Assembly: GCF_900113695.1 (NCBI RefSeq)
Contig: NZ_FOQH01000006.1
Location: forward strand, 1 to 64,000
Length of the DNA: 64,000 bases
Origin: Albimonas pacifica
Lineage (GTDB): Bacteria > Pseudomonadota > Alphaproteobacteria > Rhodobacterales > Rhodobacteraceae
Direction of reading: 5' to 3'
Shown here one piece after another: positions 8,807 through 17,802 of the stretch. Each line of letters starts with the position of its first letter. Within the stretch, counting starts at the first letter, position 1. The notes under the pieces are model-generated. The model saw nothing but the letters and a program-made list of their open reading frames with translations, did no database searches and was not told the origin of the DNA. The translations under genes and the position numbers were made by a program.

Positions 8807-9400
8807 TCAGATCGTGATCGCTTCGGGGAGGGACGCGCGCGGGAAGCACGACAGCGCCGTGTCCCGAGTCGCGTTAAGGACCTCGACGCCCCGCTCGGCC
8901 AGGACCGGCGCGGCGGCGTCGAAGTATTCGATCCAGCGCGCCACGCAGAGCGCGTTGGTCTGGCGGAGCGGCGCCGCGTGCCGGCCGTGCCAGTGCTCGC
9001 CGGGGCCCTTGCAGTCGAAGCCGGTCAGGACGACGCGGGCGGCGCCCATCACGGCGGCCAGGTTCAGCGCCTGGTAGCCACTGTTCGCACCGCCCCCAAG
9101 GCGTTCGCCGTCCCACAGCATCTCGGCGTGGGGCTGCACGCGGCAGGGAGTGCAGCCGGCGCGCTGCCCATAGCCGATCAGGCGCTGACCATCGAAGGCG
9201 TCGGCCGCAGGTTCGCGGAGCGCCCACCAGTCCAGATCGCAGGCGTAGAGGCAGCGGGCCCAGGGCGCGAGGCGCCACGTCTCCGAGATCGCGATGACGT
9301 CGACGTCTTCGCCCTGAAGGAGCGCAAGATCGTCCTCGCGCTGCGAGGGGCCCGAGGCGGCGATCACCACCACGCGGCCGTCGAAGTTGGGCCAGCTCAT
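8807..9400 (-). CDS. Rossmann-like phage protein of unknown role (DUF115-like)
   Basis: A 197-residue protein beginning MSWPNFDGRVVVIAASGPSQ, with a nucleotide-binding style first strand and glycine turn. Later blocks are GGGANSGYQALNLA, RVVLTGFD and a His-rich HWHGRH. These recall phage proteins related to the DUF115 / 6-hydroxymethylpterin pyrophosphokinase-like group, sometimes labelled norphogenetic proteins. It is embedded in the tail operon, overlapping the tail-completion gene by four bases, yet is not a lambda tail component. An enzymatic role on a nucleotide or sugar is possible; I cannot assign one. Confidence 0.7.
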   Translation of the reverse strand: MSWPNFDGRVVVIAASGPSQREDDLALLQGEDVDVIAISETWRLAPWARCLYACDLDWWALREPAADAFDGQRLIGYGQRAGCTPCRVQPHAEMLWDGERLGGGANSGYQALNLAAVMGAARVVLTGFDCKGPGEHWHGRHAAPLRQTNALCVARWIEYFDAAAPVLAERGVEVLNATRDTALSCFPRASLPEAITI

Positions 9401-9810
9401 TCCAGCACCTCCGCCACGAATACCAGGGTCAGCTGACCGACCGGGACCTCGCCCGCCATCTCGGCCAGCTCGAACGAGGCGGCGACCGCCTCGAAGGGGA
9501 CGTCATCGCCGGTGATCTCCTGCAGGGCGGCGTCCGCCATCAACGCGGCCTCCACCTGCTCGGCCAGGGCATCGAGCATGTCGTCGACGTTGTCGCCGGA
9601 CGCACGAAGCCGCACCGCCAGGTCGATCCGTCGCGACACGGTCCCGGCTTTGTCGAGGCGGCTCCGGCCCTCCTCGGTGGTGAGGACGCCGGCGGACGGC
9701 AACCGGTCGAGGTTCTGCAGAAAGGCGCGGGGCCCATCGACGGTCAGCCCGGGGATCGCGCGCAGCGCGGTCTTGGCGGCGTCGCGCAGGCGCTTGCGGG
9801 CGAGAGTCAT
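9397..9810 (-). CDS. Tail completion / gpU-like protein
   Basis: A 137-residue protein starting MTLARKRLRDAAKTALRAIP at 9810, overlapping the end of the gpFII-like gene by four bases (ATGA). It has an N-terminal helix and an alternating helix/strand body ending in LTLVFVAEVLE. Size and location between the head-tail joining protein and the tail tube match lambda gpZ/gpU type tail terminators, which close the tail and bind the head. The identification rests mainly on order. Confidence 0.65.
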   Translation of the reverse strand: MTLARKRLRDAAKTALRAIPGLTVDGPRAFLQNLDRLPSAGVLTTEEGRSRLDKAGTVSRRIDLAVRLRASGDNVDDMLDALAEQVEAALMADAALQEITGDDVPFEAVAASFELAEMAGEVPVGQLTLVFVAEVLE

Positions 9811-10112
9811 GCGTTGGATCTCAGCTTCAGTTCGAACCGGGTCATCCCATAGCCGTCGGGCTGCGCGGACTTCGGCTCGAACCACTCGTCGCCCACCAGG
9901 ATCAGACACGATCCGTCGTCGGCCATGTGCTCGGCGTCGGCATCCCGCACGTCGAGCGTCGAGCGGCGGTAGGTCGTTTCGAAGTCGTCGACGCTCGGAC
10001 GGCGGAAGATGCCCTGGACCTCCCGGGTCCGGCCGAGGGCGTCCACGAAGGTGACGGTCCGCCCGAACGCCGCGATGAATGCGTCGGGCGAACCGTCGAA
10101 GGGAGAGCTCAC
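9807..10112 (-). CDS. Head-tail joining protein, gpFII-like
   Basis: A 101-residue beta-barrel type protein, MSSPFDGSPDAFIAAFGRTV, ending GYGMTRFELKL. Length, strand pattern (GIFRRPSVD, LILVGDEWFEP) and position right after the major capsid gene match the lambda gpFII / Phage_attach family that forms the interface between the head neck and the tail. It is only ten bases from the capsid gene. Confidence 0.78.
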   Translation of the reverse strand: MSSPFDGSPDAFIAAFGRTVTFVDALGRTREVQGIFRRPSVDDFETTYRRSTLDVRDADAEHMADDGSCLILVGDEWFEPKSAQPDGYGMTRFELKLRSNA

Positions 10113-10122
10113 GGCGAGCCCC

Positions 10123-11172
10123 TCAGGCCTTGGTGGCCTTCATCAGCGTCTTGGGCCGCAGGCAGACCGGAAGCGGGTTCTGCTCGGTGTGGACGTCGAT
10201 GTAGCGGCCGTGCAGCGGATCGAGGGCGATCGAGGCATAGCGCGGAAGGCCCGTCGACCCCATCTCCGAGACGAAGTCGCCCGGGGCGTAGTACTCGCCG
10301 TACATGCCCGGGGCGTCCGACCAGAAGAACATCGCCTCGTCCGGACCGATGCCGACGGCGCCGCCTGCCGCGGTGTTCGCGGCGCCGCTCACCCCGTCGG
10401 AGCCCCGGTAGTTCTCGAAGAAGATGCCGCCGAACTCGAACACCCCGTAGGCGTAGCTCTCGCCCAGACGACGCTCCGCGGCCGCGTAACCGTCGTAGAC
10501 GCCCTTGACGTTCGGATGCTCCACCAGCGCGTCGAAGTAGTTGTCGCCGGCGAAGCACCAGACCTTGGCGGTGCTGGGCATCGCCATCTTGGCGTTCTTC
10601 CGCATCGCCCGGATCACCGAGTGGCACTTCGTGCGGACCTCGGTGGCCGAGGTGGTGAGCGCGAAGTTGACCGCCGCCTCCTGGGTGACGCCGAACAGGT
10701 CGAAGAGGTTGTAGAGCGCGACGCCGTCGGCGTCCCGCACCACGCCCTGCAGTGCGCCGAAGCGCAGGTTCTCGAGGGTCAGATCGTGCCGCAGGCCGAT
10801 CTTGCGCAGCTGCGAGTTGACCTTGCTCTGCACCGTCTGGACGGCGTCGGTCGTGCCCATCTCGCGGATCCCCGCCACCTCGGAGGCGTGGATCGTATCG
10901 TCATCCGGCACGTGCGGGATCGGGACGGAGTGCAGCTTGCGCTTGCTGCGGCCCTCGCGATTCCCCGGACCGCCGCGGGGCGCGGTGGGCAGGAGCGTGA
11001 TGACGTCCTGGTCGACCTCGAAGGACGCGGTCAGGGTCTGCACGCCCTCGCCCACGTTCTGGAAGACCAGCTCCCCGGCGCGCCCGGGGACGTGATCCTG
11101 CTGCACGAACGCGGCCGTCAGGGCCGTCACGGCGAACGCTTCGTCGTTCACCACATCGGCGAGATTCGCCAT
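10123..11172 (-). CDS. Major capsid protein, lambda gpE family
   Basis: A 349-residue capsid subunit, close in length to lambda gpE (341). It begins MANLADVVNDEAFAVTALTA and has the family's characteristic segments: a loop with PRGGPGNREG, DLTLENLRFGALQG in the centre, and a C-terminal LPVCLRPKTLMKATKA. Together with the upstream decoration protein and ClpP-like protease it forms a complete lambda-type head module. There is no N-terminal scaffold region; scaffold function probably lies in the C-terminal part of the protease gene, as in lambda C/Nu3. Confidence 0.93.
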   Translation of the reverse strand: MANLADVVNDEAFAVTALTAAFVQQDHVPGRAGELVFQNVGEGVQTLTASFEVDQDVITLLPTAPRGGPGNREGRSKRKLHSVPIPHVPDDDTIHASEVAGIREMGTTDAVQTVQSKVNSQLRKIGLRHDLTLENLRFGALQGVVRDADGVALYNLFDLFGVTQEAAVNFALTTSATEVRTKCHSVIRAMRKNAKMAMPSTAKVWCFAGDNYFDALVEHPNVKGVYDGYAAAERRLGESYAYGVFEFGGIFFENYRGSDGVSGAANTAAGGAVGIGPDEAMFFWSDAPGMYGEYYAPGDFVSEMGSTGLPRYASIALDPLHGRYIDVHTEQNPLPVCLRPKTLMKATKA

Positions 11173-11272
11173 GGCGATGTCTCCTTTGGAGATGTCGTGG
11201 AAGGGGGGGTCGGCGCTTGCGCCGTGGGGTGGCGAGGGCGCGGCCGCGCCCCCGCCGGCTCCGGCGGCCCGC

Positions 11273-11935
11273 TCAGCGGACGATGATGCCGACGGCAGCC
11301 AGCTGCTTGTAGGCGGCGGCCTTCTCGCCGGCGTCCACGCCGTCCTGGAAGGACAGCAGCGACTTCGTGACCTCCGCGTCGCGAACGACGACCACGACGC
11401 CCGAGATGTCGCCGCCAGACGCGTCGACCGCCTCGTAGAGCACGCCGGCCGCGACCTGCGAGCCGTCGGAGGCGTCGGGATCGCAGACGGTCCACTTCAG
11501 CGCGCCCGCCGCGACCGTGACCGTAAAGCCCTCGCCGGCCACGAAGTCCGTCGCCCCGTCGGCGATCGTGAACTTGATCACGCCGTCAAAGGCGACGCCC
11601 GCCGTGGCGATCCCCACCGCCACGCCGTCCGGATCGACCACCTCGAACTTTCCGGCGTTGGTGGCCGGCTCGATGCAGGTGACCCGGTAGACGCCGGCCT
11701 TCACTCCGGCGGCGAAGGCCGGGTCGGCCAGGGTCATGGCGCCCGTTCCGCCCGCGTTGCCGGCGAAGGCCGCCGCCACGATGTCGGTGGTGTCGACGGT
11801 CACCCTGCCCAGCACCTCGCCGGCCCGGATCGCGGGCGTCCCCGAGAGGACCGTGCCCACGTCGCGCGAGCGGCGCCCCGAGGCCTCGCTCGCGATGAAC
11901 TCGCCCGCATGGGCGGTTTCGGTTTTCGTCGCCAT
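11273..11935 (-). CDS. Head decoration protein, gpD-like
   Basis: A 220-residue protein. The N-terminal segment (TETAHAGEFIASEASGRRSR) corresponds to the flexible arm of gpD-type decoration proteins that caps capsid trimers. The rest is a set of Ala/Gly/Val-rich strands. At 220 residues it is twice the length of lambda gpD (110), so it contains an additional beta domain inserted in the middle (about residues 60-170). It lies between the protease and capsid genes as in lambda. Confidence 0.82.
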   Translation of the reverse strand: MATKTETAHAGEFIASEASGRRSRDVGTVLSGTPAIRAGEVLGRVTVDTTDIVAAAFAGNAGGTGAMTLADPAFAAGVKAGVYRVTCIEPATNAGKFEVVDPDGVAVGIATAGVAFDGVIKFTIADGATDFVAGEGFTVTVAAGALKWTVCDPDASDGSQVAAGVLYEAVDASGGDISGVVVVVRDAEVTKSLLSFQDGVDAGEKAAAYKQLAAVGIIVR

Positions 11936-11936
11936 G

Positions 11937-13043
11937 TCAGGCTCCCTTGCTGCCGCGGGGCTTCCGCCACGCATTCCAGAGGTCGTCGGCCGAGGCCCGC
12001 GCCAGGGCCGACGACGGCGTGTTGAGGCGCGCGTCCGGGGACGCGGCCGGACGGGCGGCGCCGCGAAGCTCCGCCCGGATCTCTTCCATGGTCTTCTCGC
12101 TCGCCAGGAACGCGCGGATGCGGTCCGGGCGCCCCGCCAGCTCGCAGAGGTCCGCGATCTCGGTCGCGCGGTTCCGCGCCCGCTTCTCCGCCTCGGCGAC
12201 AGCCGCGCCGGCGTCGGCCGGGGCCTGCGCGAGCGGGCTCGGCGTCGCCGCGGGCGCGGGCGTCGCGGCAGGGGATGCGGCCGGGTTCGGCGGCGCGGGG
12301 TTCTCGATCTCGCCCAGCGAGCGGGCCAGCGCCTCCGGGGGCGAGCCCGGCAGGCGGCCGGGGTCGAGGCGCGCGGCGAGCTTCATCGGCTGCTCGGTCT
12401 CGTCGGCGAAGCCCAGCTCCACCGCTTGCGCCGCGTCGAGGTAGGTCTCCGCCTCCATCATCTCGGTGACGCGCGCCTGATCCTGCCCGCTCCGCGCCGC
12501 GTACGTCGCGGCATAGGTCTCCTCGAGGCGCTTCAGCTGGGCGCCGACGCGCTCGAAGTCGTCCGACCGCCCGAACGCGTAGGAGTAGGGCGTGTGGATC
12601 ATCAGCCAGGCGTTCTCCGGCATCACGATCTTGTCGCCGCCCATCGCGACCAGCGACGCGGCCGAGGCGGCGATGCCCTCGATCCGGACCGTGACCTCGC
12701 CGGAGTAGCGGACCAGGGCGTTGTAGAGCGCGATCCCCAGAAGCGCGTCGCCGCCGGGCGACATGATCGAGATGGTGACAGGCTCGCCGTTGCGGGCCGC
12801 GAGCTCGGCGAGGAAGCCGGTCGCATCGAAGAAGCCGGGCGTCAGCTCGCCGAAGATCGCGATCTCGCCGCCCGCGGCCTGCGCCTTCCAGCCGCCCTTC
12901 GCCTGGGGCGACATCAGCCGCGCCACCCGGGCCGCCGCCGCGATGGCGGCATCCAGCCCCTCGAATTCGATCGCGGCAGGCCGCTCGTCGGCCAGTGCGA
13001 AGAACCGCGCCATGGCGGTCCGCAGGACGCTACGCTTCTTCAT
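11937..13043 (-). CDS. Head maturation protease, ClpP/S49-like (lambda C type)
   Basis: A 368-residue serine protease that overlaps the end of the portal gene by 14 bases; the ATG at 13043 follows an AGGAAAGGA stretch. The ClpP-like core has the nucleophile block GIAASAASLVAMGG and the histidine in WLMIHTPYS. The Pro/Ala-rich C-terminal third (PPNPAASPAATPAPAAT) is followed by a short helical region, which in lambda-like phages serves as the scaffold (Nu3-like). I looked for an internal start for a separate scaffold but saw no convincing ribosome binding site. Confidence 0.9.
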   Translation of the reverse strand: MKKRSVLRTAMARFFALADERPAAIEFEGLDAAIAAAARVARLMSPQAKGGWKAQAAGGEIAIFGELTPGFFDATGFLAELAARNGEPVTISIMSPGGDALLGIALYNALVRYSGEVTVRIEGIAASAASLVAMGGDKIVMPENAWLMIHTPYSYAFGRSDDFERVGAQLKRLEETYAATYAARSGQDQARVTEMMEAETYLDAAQAVELGFADETEQPMKLAARLDPGRLPGSPPEALARSLGEIENPAPPNPAASPAATPAPAATPSPLAQAPADAGAAVAEAEKRARNRATEIADLCELAGRPDRIRAFLASEKTMEEIRAELRGAARPAASPDARLNTPSSALARASADDLWNAWRKPRGSKGA

Positions 13044-14493
13044 CGTGGATCCTTTCCTCGTTGCCGGGACCGACGCGGAAGCGGTCCTCCTCGATCTCGC
13101 GGTCAATCTCCTCGAGGGAGTAGCCGCGGCTCTCCACCACGCGCCGCCGGGACGTGAAGCCACGCTCGACCTCGAGCGCGGCGGCCTCCGAGTCGGCCTT
13201 CGGGTCCACCCAGTCCCAGCGCGGCGAGTTCCAGACCCAGCGCTCGCGCGCCGCTGCGGCGGAGACCCGGCCGAGCAGCGCGGCGTCCGCCAGGAACCAG
13301 CGGCGCAGCCCGGCGCCGAGCTGGCCGATCAGGCACCGGTTCTGGAAGCGGGTGATGCCGACCTTGAAGTCGAGCTGCGCGGCGCGGGAGGCCGAGTAAT
13401 TGGCCTTCTCCACGTCGCCGGTCAGCGAGTGGTAGGGGACGCCGAAGGCGGCCGCGACGGCCAGCAGGTTCCGGTACTGGAAGGCCTCGTACTGTCCCTG
13501 CAGCTGCGGCGGGTTCGTGAAGGTGATCTCCTCGCCGGGCTCGAGGAACTGAACCAGCGCCGGCGCCAGGTCGAGCACCGCGGCCTGGTCGTCGGCCCCC
13601 GTGTCGGCGGTCGCCGGCGCGCCGGGGTTGTCGGCATCCTCGCCTAGCAGCGAGGAAGGCTCCTCGTCGGCCGGGCGCGTGACGAAGGCGGCGAACAGCG
13701 CCGCGATGCGCTGGCGGTCGAGTTCGGCGTCGTCGTAGCCGTCCAGCAGCCAAAGCCGGATCATCCCGGCCGCGAGGCGCGACAGCCCGCGGATCTGACC
13801 GGCGTTGCGGCGCTCGTAGACGTGGATCACCTCGGACGCCGGCACGCGGATCGTCGGCGGCGCCGTGACCTTCCCGCTGCTCAGGTCGCCGGGATGACGC
13901 GAATAGAAGTGGTAGGCCGCACGCCGGCCCGAGGCGTCGAACTCGATGCCCGAGCGGACCTCGCCGCCTGCCGTCGAGGGCAGGCCCAGATCGCGAAGGG
14001 GCAGCATCTCCGAGGGCAGCACCTTGATGGTCAGCCGGTCGCCGACCATCACCTTCTGAACGAAGGCCTCGCCGCCCACGTAGACCTCGCGCGCCACCAG
14101 GTCCTGAAGGCCGGCCAGGCCGTCGATTTCGTCGAAGTCGCAGTCGTCGACCCAGTCCTCCCAGGCCGCACGGGCCCTCGCGTTCCGGATCGTGGGCCGG
14201 ATGCCGTCGCGGACCGCGTAGCCCGACCAGATCTCCACGGCGCGGGCCGCATAGGCGTTCGACGCCTCCATCTCTCGCGCGCGCTGGAGGAGCTTCTCGC
14301 CCCCGTTCCTGAGGGCGGTGTTGATGTGCTCGAGGGGCGGGTTCCAGGACCGCAGCCGGCGCGCCGACTGCCCGGCCGCCAGGCGCGCATAGGCCCGCAC
14401 CTGGCGGCTCAGCCGCGCGACGTCGCGCGCGCTGGCCGGCGGAGCGGACATGCGCGGAAAGCCCTCTGGCGAGGGCGCCGTGGCTTTGGTCAC
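13030..14493 (-). CDS. Portal protein, lambda gpB family
   Basis: A 487-residue portal. Recognisable blocks are the N-terminal RLRSWNPPLEHINTALRNGG, the GYAVRDGIRPTIRNARAR segment and the strongly conserved PYHSLTGDVEKANYSASRAA near residue 370, all typical of lambda-type portals. Twelve copies would form the channel through which DNA is packaged. Its end overlaps the protease gene, so the two are translationally linked. Lambda gpB is 533 residues, so this is slightly shorter. Confidence 0.93.
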   Translation of the reverse strand: MTKATAPSPEGFPRMSAPPASARDVARLSRQVRAYARLAAGQSARRLRSWNPPLEHINTALRNGGEKLLQRAREMEASNAYAARAVEIWSGYAVRDGIRPTIRNARARAAWEDWVDDCDFDEIDGLAGLQDLVAREVYVGGEAFVQKVMVGDRLTIKVLPSEMLPLRDLGLPSTAGGEVRSGIEFDASGRRAAYHFYSRHPGDLSSGKVTAPPTIRVPASEVIHVYERRNAGQIRGLSRLAAGMIRLWLLDGYDDAELDRQRIAALFAAFVTRPADEEPSSLLGEDADNPGAPATADTGADDQAAVLDLAPALVQFLEPGEEITFTNPPQLQGQYEAFQYRNLLAVAAAFGVPYHSLTGDVEKANYSASRAAQLDFKVGITRFQNRCLIGQLGAGLRRWFLADAALLGRVSAAAARERWVWNSPRWDWVDPKADSEAAALEVERGFTSRRRVVESRGYSLEEIDREIEEDRFRVGPGNEERIHDEEA

Positions 14494-14519
14494 GCTGCGA
14501 TCTCCTGGTGGGGTTGTCG

Positions 14520-15518
14520 TTAGAACCAGCCGGAGAGCCGGCCTGCCGGACCCATGGCGGACTGCGCCGGGGCCTGCGAGATGATGTCGCCGCTCGCGGC
14601 GTCCACGCGCATGCCCTTCTCACCGGCGAAGCCGGGAACCGGGAACCCCTTCCGCCGGAGGCTGCCGGCGCTCGCCTTGACGACGCGCGTCTTGCTGACC
14701 CGGCCGAGCGCGGGGTCGCCACGCTCGCTGTCCATCACCCAGGTGAAATAGGCCGGCTCGCCGCTCGCTGGGATAATCAGGCGCCAGTGGCCGATGCTTC
14801 GATGCGCCCGACGCCCGACGCCGAGGCATCCGGCGCTCACCTCGCCTCGGTGAATGGACGTGTCACCCGCCTTCATAGTGACGACGTTGTGCGAGAACCA
14901 CGGCCGGCCACGCTGCATCGAAACTCGAAAAGCTCGCCGGGCGGCAGCGGACGCGCGCGCAGGGGCGACGCGCCGAACGGTTCTGATATTGTGCTGCGAC
15001 AGCATCGTGCAGAGAAGAGCGAACCGAACCGCCATCGACACCCATGCCATCGCGTCATACGGCGCGTCGCGACGCATTCTCTCCAGGTCGTCCGGCGGAA
15101 GAACGATACGCCAACCAGCTGGCGTCTCCTCCAGATGCATAGGGAACGTCGCGGCGACTTTCCGGCCTTTGATGAGGTTGAATGCCAGCACCCGGCCCGG
15201 GCTGGCGAAGAAGCCGTTCGTCTTCCAGTCCAGCCAGAACGAGCCAAGAGGCAGACGGAAGACGAAACGCGAAATTCCGTCGACGACTTCGTCGACCGCA
15301 GCGCCGTTGCTCAACCAACTGAAGTGCTCGTCAAAGGCCTCCTCAAGAAGCGGTTCGAACGCGTCGTCCATCGCGAACCGCTCGACCGCCCCGGCGTACT
15401 CATCGCCGTTCGTCGCCGCGTGGTTCTGCGCTGGCAGCTTCAGTGCATCCTGCACCATTCGCTCGACGCTGCCGGGCCGGGCTGTTTGCGCCAGCAGGAT
15501 CTGTTCGAGCCGCTTCAT
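14520..15518 (-). CDS. Unknown 332-aa protein inserted in the head operon
   Basis: A 332-residue protein, MKRLEQILLAQTARPGSVER, sitting between gpW and the portal, where lambda has no gene. No membrane segment, no signal peptide. The C-terminal half contains a His/Trp-rich block (RRAHRSIGHWRL) followed by a WVMDSERGDPALG segment, a pattern I associate with unnamed phage proteins (GHWR followed by RGD-LG). The DNA is visibly less GC-rich than its neighbours between about 14,850 and 15,500, suggesting later acquisition. The function is unknown; a cargo or virion-associated gene is possible. Confidence 0.75.
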   Translation of the reverse strand: MKRLEQILLAQTARPGSVERMVQDALKLPAQNHAATNGDEYAGAVERFAMDDAFEPLLEEAFDEHFSWLSNGAAVDEVVDGISRFVFRLPLGSFWLDWKTNGFFASPGRVLAFNLIKGRKVAATFPMHLEETPAGWRIVLPPDDLERMRRDAPYDAMAWVSMAVRFALLCTMLSQHNIRTVRRVAPARASAAARRAFRVSMQRGRPWFSHNVVTMKAGDTSIHRGEVSAGCLGVGRRAHRSIGHWRLIIPASGEPAYFTWVMDSERGDPALGRVSKTRVVKASAGSLRRKGFPVPGFAGEKGMRVDAASGDIISQAPAQSAMGPAGRLSGWF

Positions 15519-15535
15519 CCTGGACCTCGATGTGA

Positions 15536-15751
15536 TCAGTAGCCGCGGGCGGCCGAGATGAAGATCCGCTTCCGGCGACGGGAGCCGGAGAGACGGGCGA
15601 TGTCGTTGCTCACCACCGAGAGCGCCGAGCGGATCTCGGCGACCGAGCGGTACTCGACGCTGTTGCCGTCGTACTCGACGCGCCGATGGCCGCTCGCGAG
15701 CGCCTTTTCGAGAGCCTCGCGGCGGGCCTGGAGTTCGCTCAGTGTCGCCAT
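15536..15751 (-). CDS. Head-tail joining protein gpW
   Basis: A 71-residue protein, MATLSELQARREALEKALAS, with the gpW layout: an N-terminal helix, a short beta hairpin (HRRVEYDGNSVEYRS) and a second helix, then a basic C-terminus. Lambda gpW is 68 residues. The start at 15751 has GGAG a few bases upstream. It lies directly downstream of the large terminase, as in lambda, and would plug the portal ring after DNA packaging. Confidence 0.88.
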   Translation of the reverse strand: MATLSELQARREALEKALASGHRRVEYDGNSVEYRSVAEIRSALSVVSNDIARLSGSRRRKRIFISAARGY

Positions 15752-15762
15752 GACGGCTCCTC

Positions 15763-17802
15763 TCAATCCCGCAGGTAGCTTGACCGCCCGCTGCGCCGCC
15801 GCCGGGCTGGTTTCGCGGCGCGGGCGGGCCGTGCGGGCTCGACGGCAGGCGCGACCTCGACCGCGAACAGGTCGCCCTGCGGCTTCTCTGGCGGCGCGGC
15901 GCGCTGCGCCCGAAGCGTCGCCCACTGCTGGATGGTCAGACGATCGACGCCGATATGGTTCGCCATCGCGCGGGCGTAGCAGGCGATGTCGAGCGCCTCG
16001 TTCGCCTGCCCGGCCAGCTTCCGCCACTCCTGGTAGCTCTGGCCGGTTCGCTTCACCTCGACCGTGGCGAGGTACTCGGCGGTCAGCTGCCGGCAGTAGG
16101 CGAGATCGACGTCGCCAGGAAGGATCATCGAGCCCGGCGCCCAGGGACCGCCCTCGGCAGGATCCCTGTCGAGCGTCAGCCGGGCGGAGGCGTAGTGGTC
16201 GCTCTTCAGCGACCAGCCCCCTACCGGCCAGAGCAGCGCGCCCTTCTTCCGCTTCACGCCGCGGATGGTGATGTCGACTTTCGACGGCGTCCCGATCATC
16301 GGGAACGTCCGGCCCTTGCGCCCATCGACCGCAAACACCCGCGGCCGGCCCCGACAGAACGCGTAGACGCTGTTCGTGGCGTAACCGCTGTCGACCGCCC
16401 AGGCCTCGACGTCGATCGGCTCGCCTCCCGAGGGGCTGTAACGGCGCGGTAGCACCTCCGAGGCGAGAGCCGCCCAGACCTCGGCGCCGTGGGGATCGCC
16501 CTCGATCACGCCCCAGTCGGCCAGCCAGCGCGTCATGCCTTCCGACCAGCCCCAGACCGCCCACTCGATCCGGTTCGCCTGGCAGTCCACGGCGCCGGTG
16601 AAGATCAGCGGGCCGATGCCCGGGACGCCCCGCTGTAGACCGGGAACCCGACGAGCCAGCAGGAGCTCGGGATCCGGCGCGTCGCCCTTCTCCTCGAACG
16701 CCTCGCCCAGCACCTGCTGGGTGAAGGCCTTCAGACGCTGTTCCTTGCCCTCGGCGCCGAGCCAGTCGGCGACGATCTGGTCCCAGCTGACCATGAGGCT
16801 GTACGCGGCCCAGATGTGGTAGCCGCGGACTCGGCTCGATGCGGGTCGGGCGCACCAGGTCTCGACCTCCGCGGCCTCGATCCAGTCGCCCGGGCCTTCG
16901 CCCGCCGTCGGGATCCAGACGCCAGCCCGCAGCATCTCGAGGCGCTCGGTCGACTCGATGACGCAGCCGTGGGCGGCGCAGCGGAACCATGCGCGGTGCG
17001 GCCACTCATCGCTGTCCCATTTGAGGTTGTCGAACTTCAGCAGCTGGTAGGCGCCGCAGTGCGGGCACGGCACGTAGCGCTTCCGCTGATCGGATTCATC
17101 GTAGAGCTCGGTGATCTTGCACGAGCCCTTGATCGAGGGCGTCGAGGTCCAAAGTCGCTTGCGATCCCGCTCGTAGATCACCGTGCGCTTCTTCAGCTGA
17201 TCGATCGGTCCGCCGCGCTGGCCCGCTTCGGACGGCCACTCCGAGATTTCGTCGCCCCAGGTGTAGCGGGCCGAGATCATCTGCAGTCCCTTGGAGCTGC
17301 CGGCGAAGGTGAGCTGGTTGAACCCTCGCGCGAAGCGCTTGAAGTTGACGGTCGACCCGCGCTCGCTCTTGTCCGTGTACTCCAGGACCTTCTGCCGGAG
17401 CGCCGGCGTGGCGTCGATGCTGGGCTGCAGCTTCGTCTTGTTGAACTTCGACGCCTCCTCGATCGACGGCAGAACCGTGATCATTGGCCCGGGGTCGACA
17501 TCGACCACGTAGCCGAAGAAGTTCAGCCCGATCTCGGTCTTGCCGACCTGCGCAGAGGCCACCACCACGACGTCCTCGCACGGGTCCTGCGGCCCGAGCG
17601 CATCCATGATCTCCTCGAGATGCGGCGCGCGGTCGTTCCGCCACCGGCCCGGATACCGCGAGCCCGACTCCGCGGAGACTTCGCGGACCTCCTCGGCCCA
17701 CTCTGACACCCGCCGGGTCGGACGCGGCGCGAAGGCCCGGGCGAAGGCGCCGAAGATGATCGGCCGCGCCTCCGGCAGCTGGTCGAGGGCGTCAAGCGGC
17801 AT
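15763..17802 (-). CDS. Terminase large subunit, GpA family
   Basis: A 679-residue packaging motor, close to lambda gpA (641). The ATPase domain has a deviant Walker A (ASAQVGKTE, around residue 85) as in the GpA family. A Cys-rich knuckle follows (CPHCGAY ... CAAHGC), then the nuclease domain with the acidic GAVDCQ and AVDSGY motifs and a late LDIACYARA block. The C-terminus is basic (PARRRRSGR). The start overlaps the small subunit by 11 bases. Cohesive-end packaging is expected for this family, but the cos site is not identified here. Confidence 0.95.
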   Translation of the reverse strand: MPLDALDQLPEARPIIFGAFARAFAPRPTRRVSEWAEEVREVSAESGSRYPGRWRNDRAPHLEEIMDALGPQDPCEDVVVVASAQVGKTEIGLNFFGYVVDVDPGPMITVLPSIEEASKFNKTKLQPSIDATPALRQKVLEYTDKSERGSTVNFKRFARGFNQLTFAGSSKGLQMISARYTWGDEISEWPSEAGQRGGPIDQLKKRTVIYERDRKRLWTSTPSIKGSCKITELYDESDQRKRYVPCPHCGAYQLLKFDNLKWDSDEWPHRAWFRCAAHGCVIESTERLEMLRAGVWIPTAGEGPGDWIEAAEVETWCARPASSRVRGYHIWAAYSLMVSWDQIVADWLGAEGKEQRLKAFTQQVLGEAFEEKGDAPDPELLLARRVPGLQRGVPGIGPLIFTGAVDCQANRIEWAVWGWSEGMTRWLADWGVIEGDPHGAEVWAALASEVLPRRYSPSGGEPIDVEAWAVDSGYATNSVYAFCRGRPRVFAVDGRKGRTFPMIGTPSKVDITIRGVKRKKGALLWPVGGWSLKSDHYASARLTLDRDPAEGGPWAPGSMILPGDVDLAYCRQLTAEYLATVEVKRTGQSYQEWRKLAGQANEALDIACYARAMANHIGVDRLTIQQWATLRAQRAAPPEKPQGDLFAVEVAPAVEPARPARAAKPARRRRSGRSSYLRD

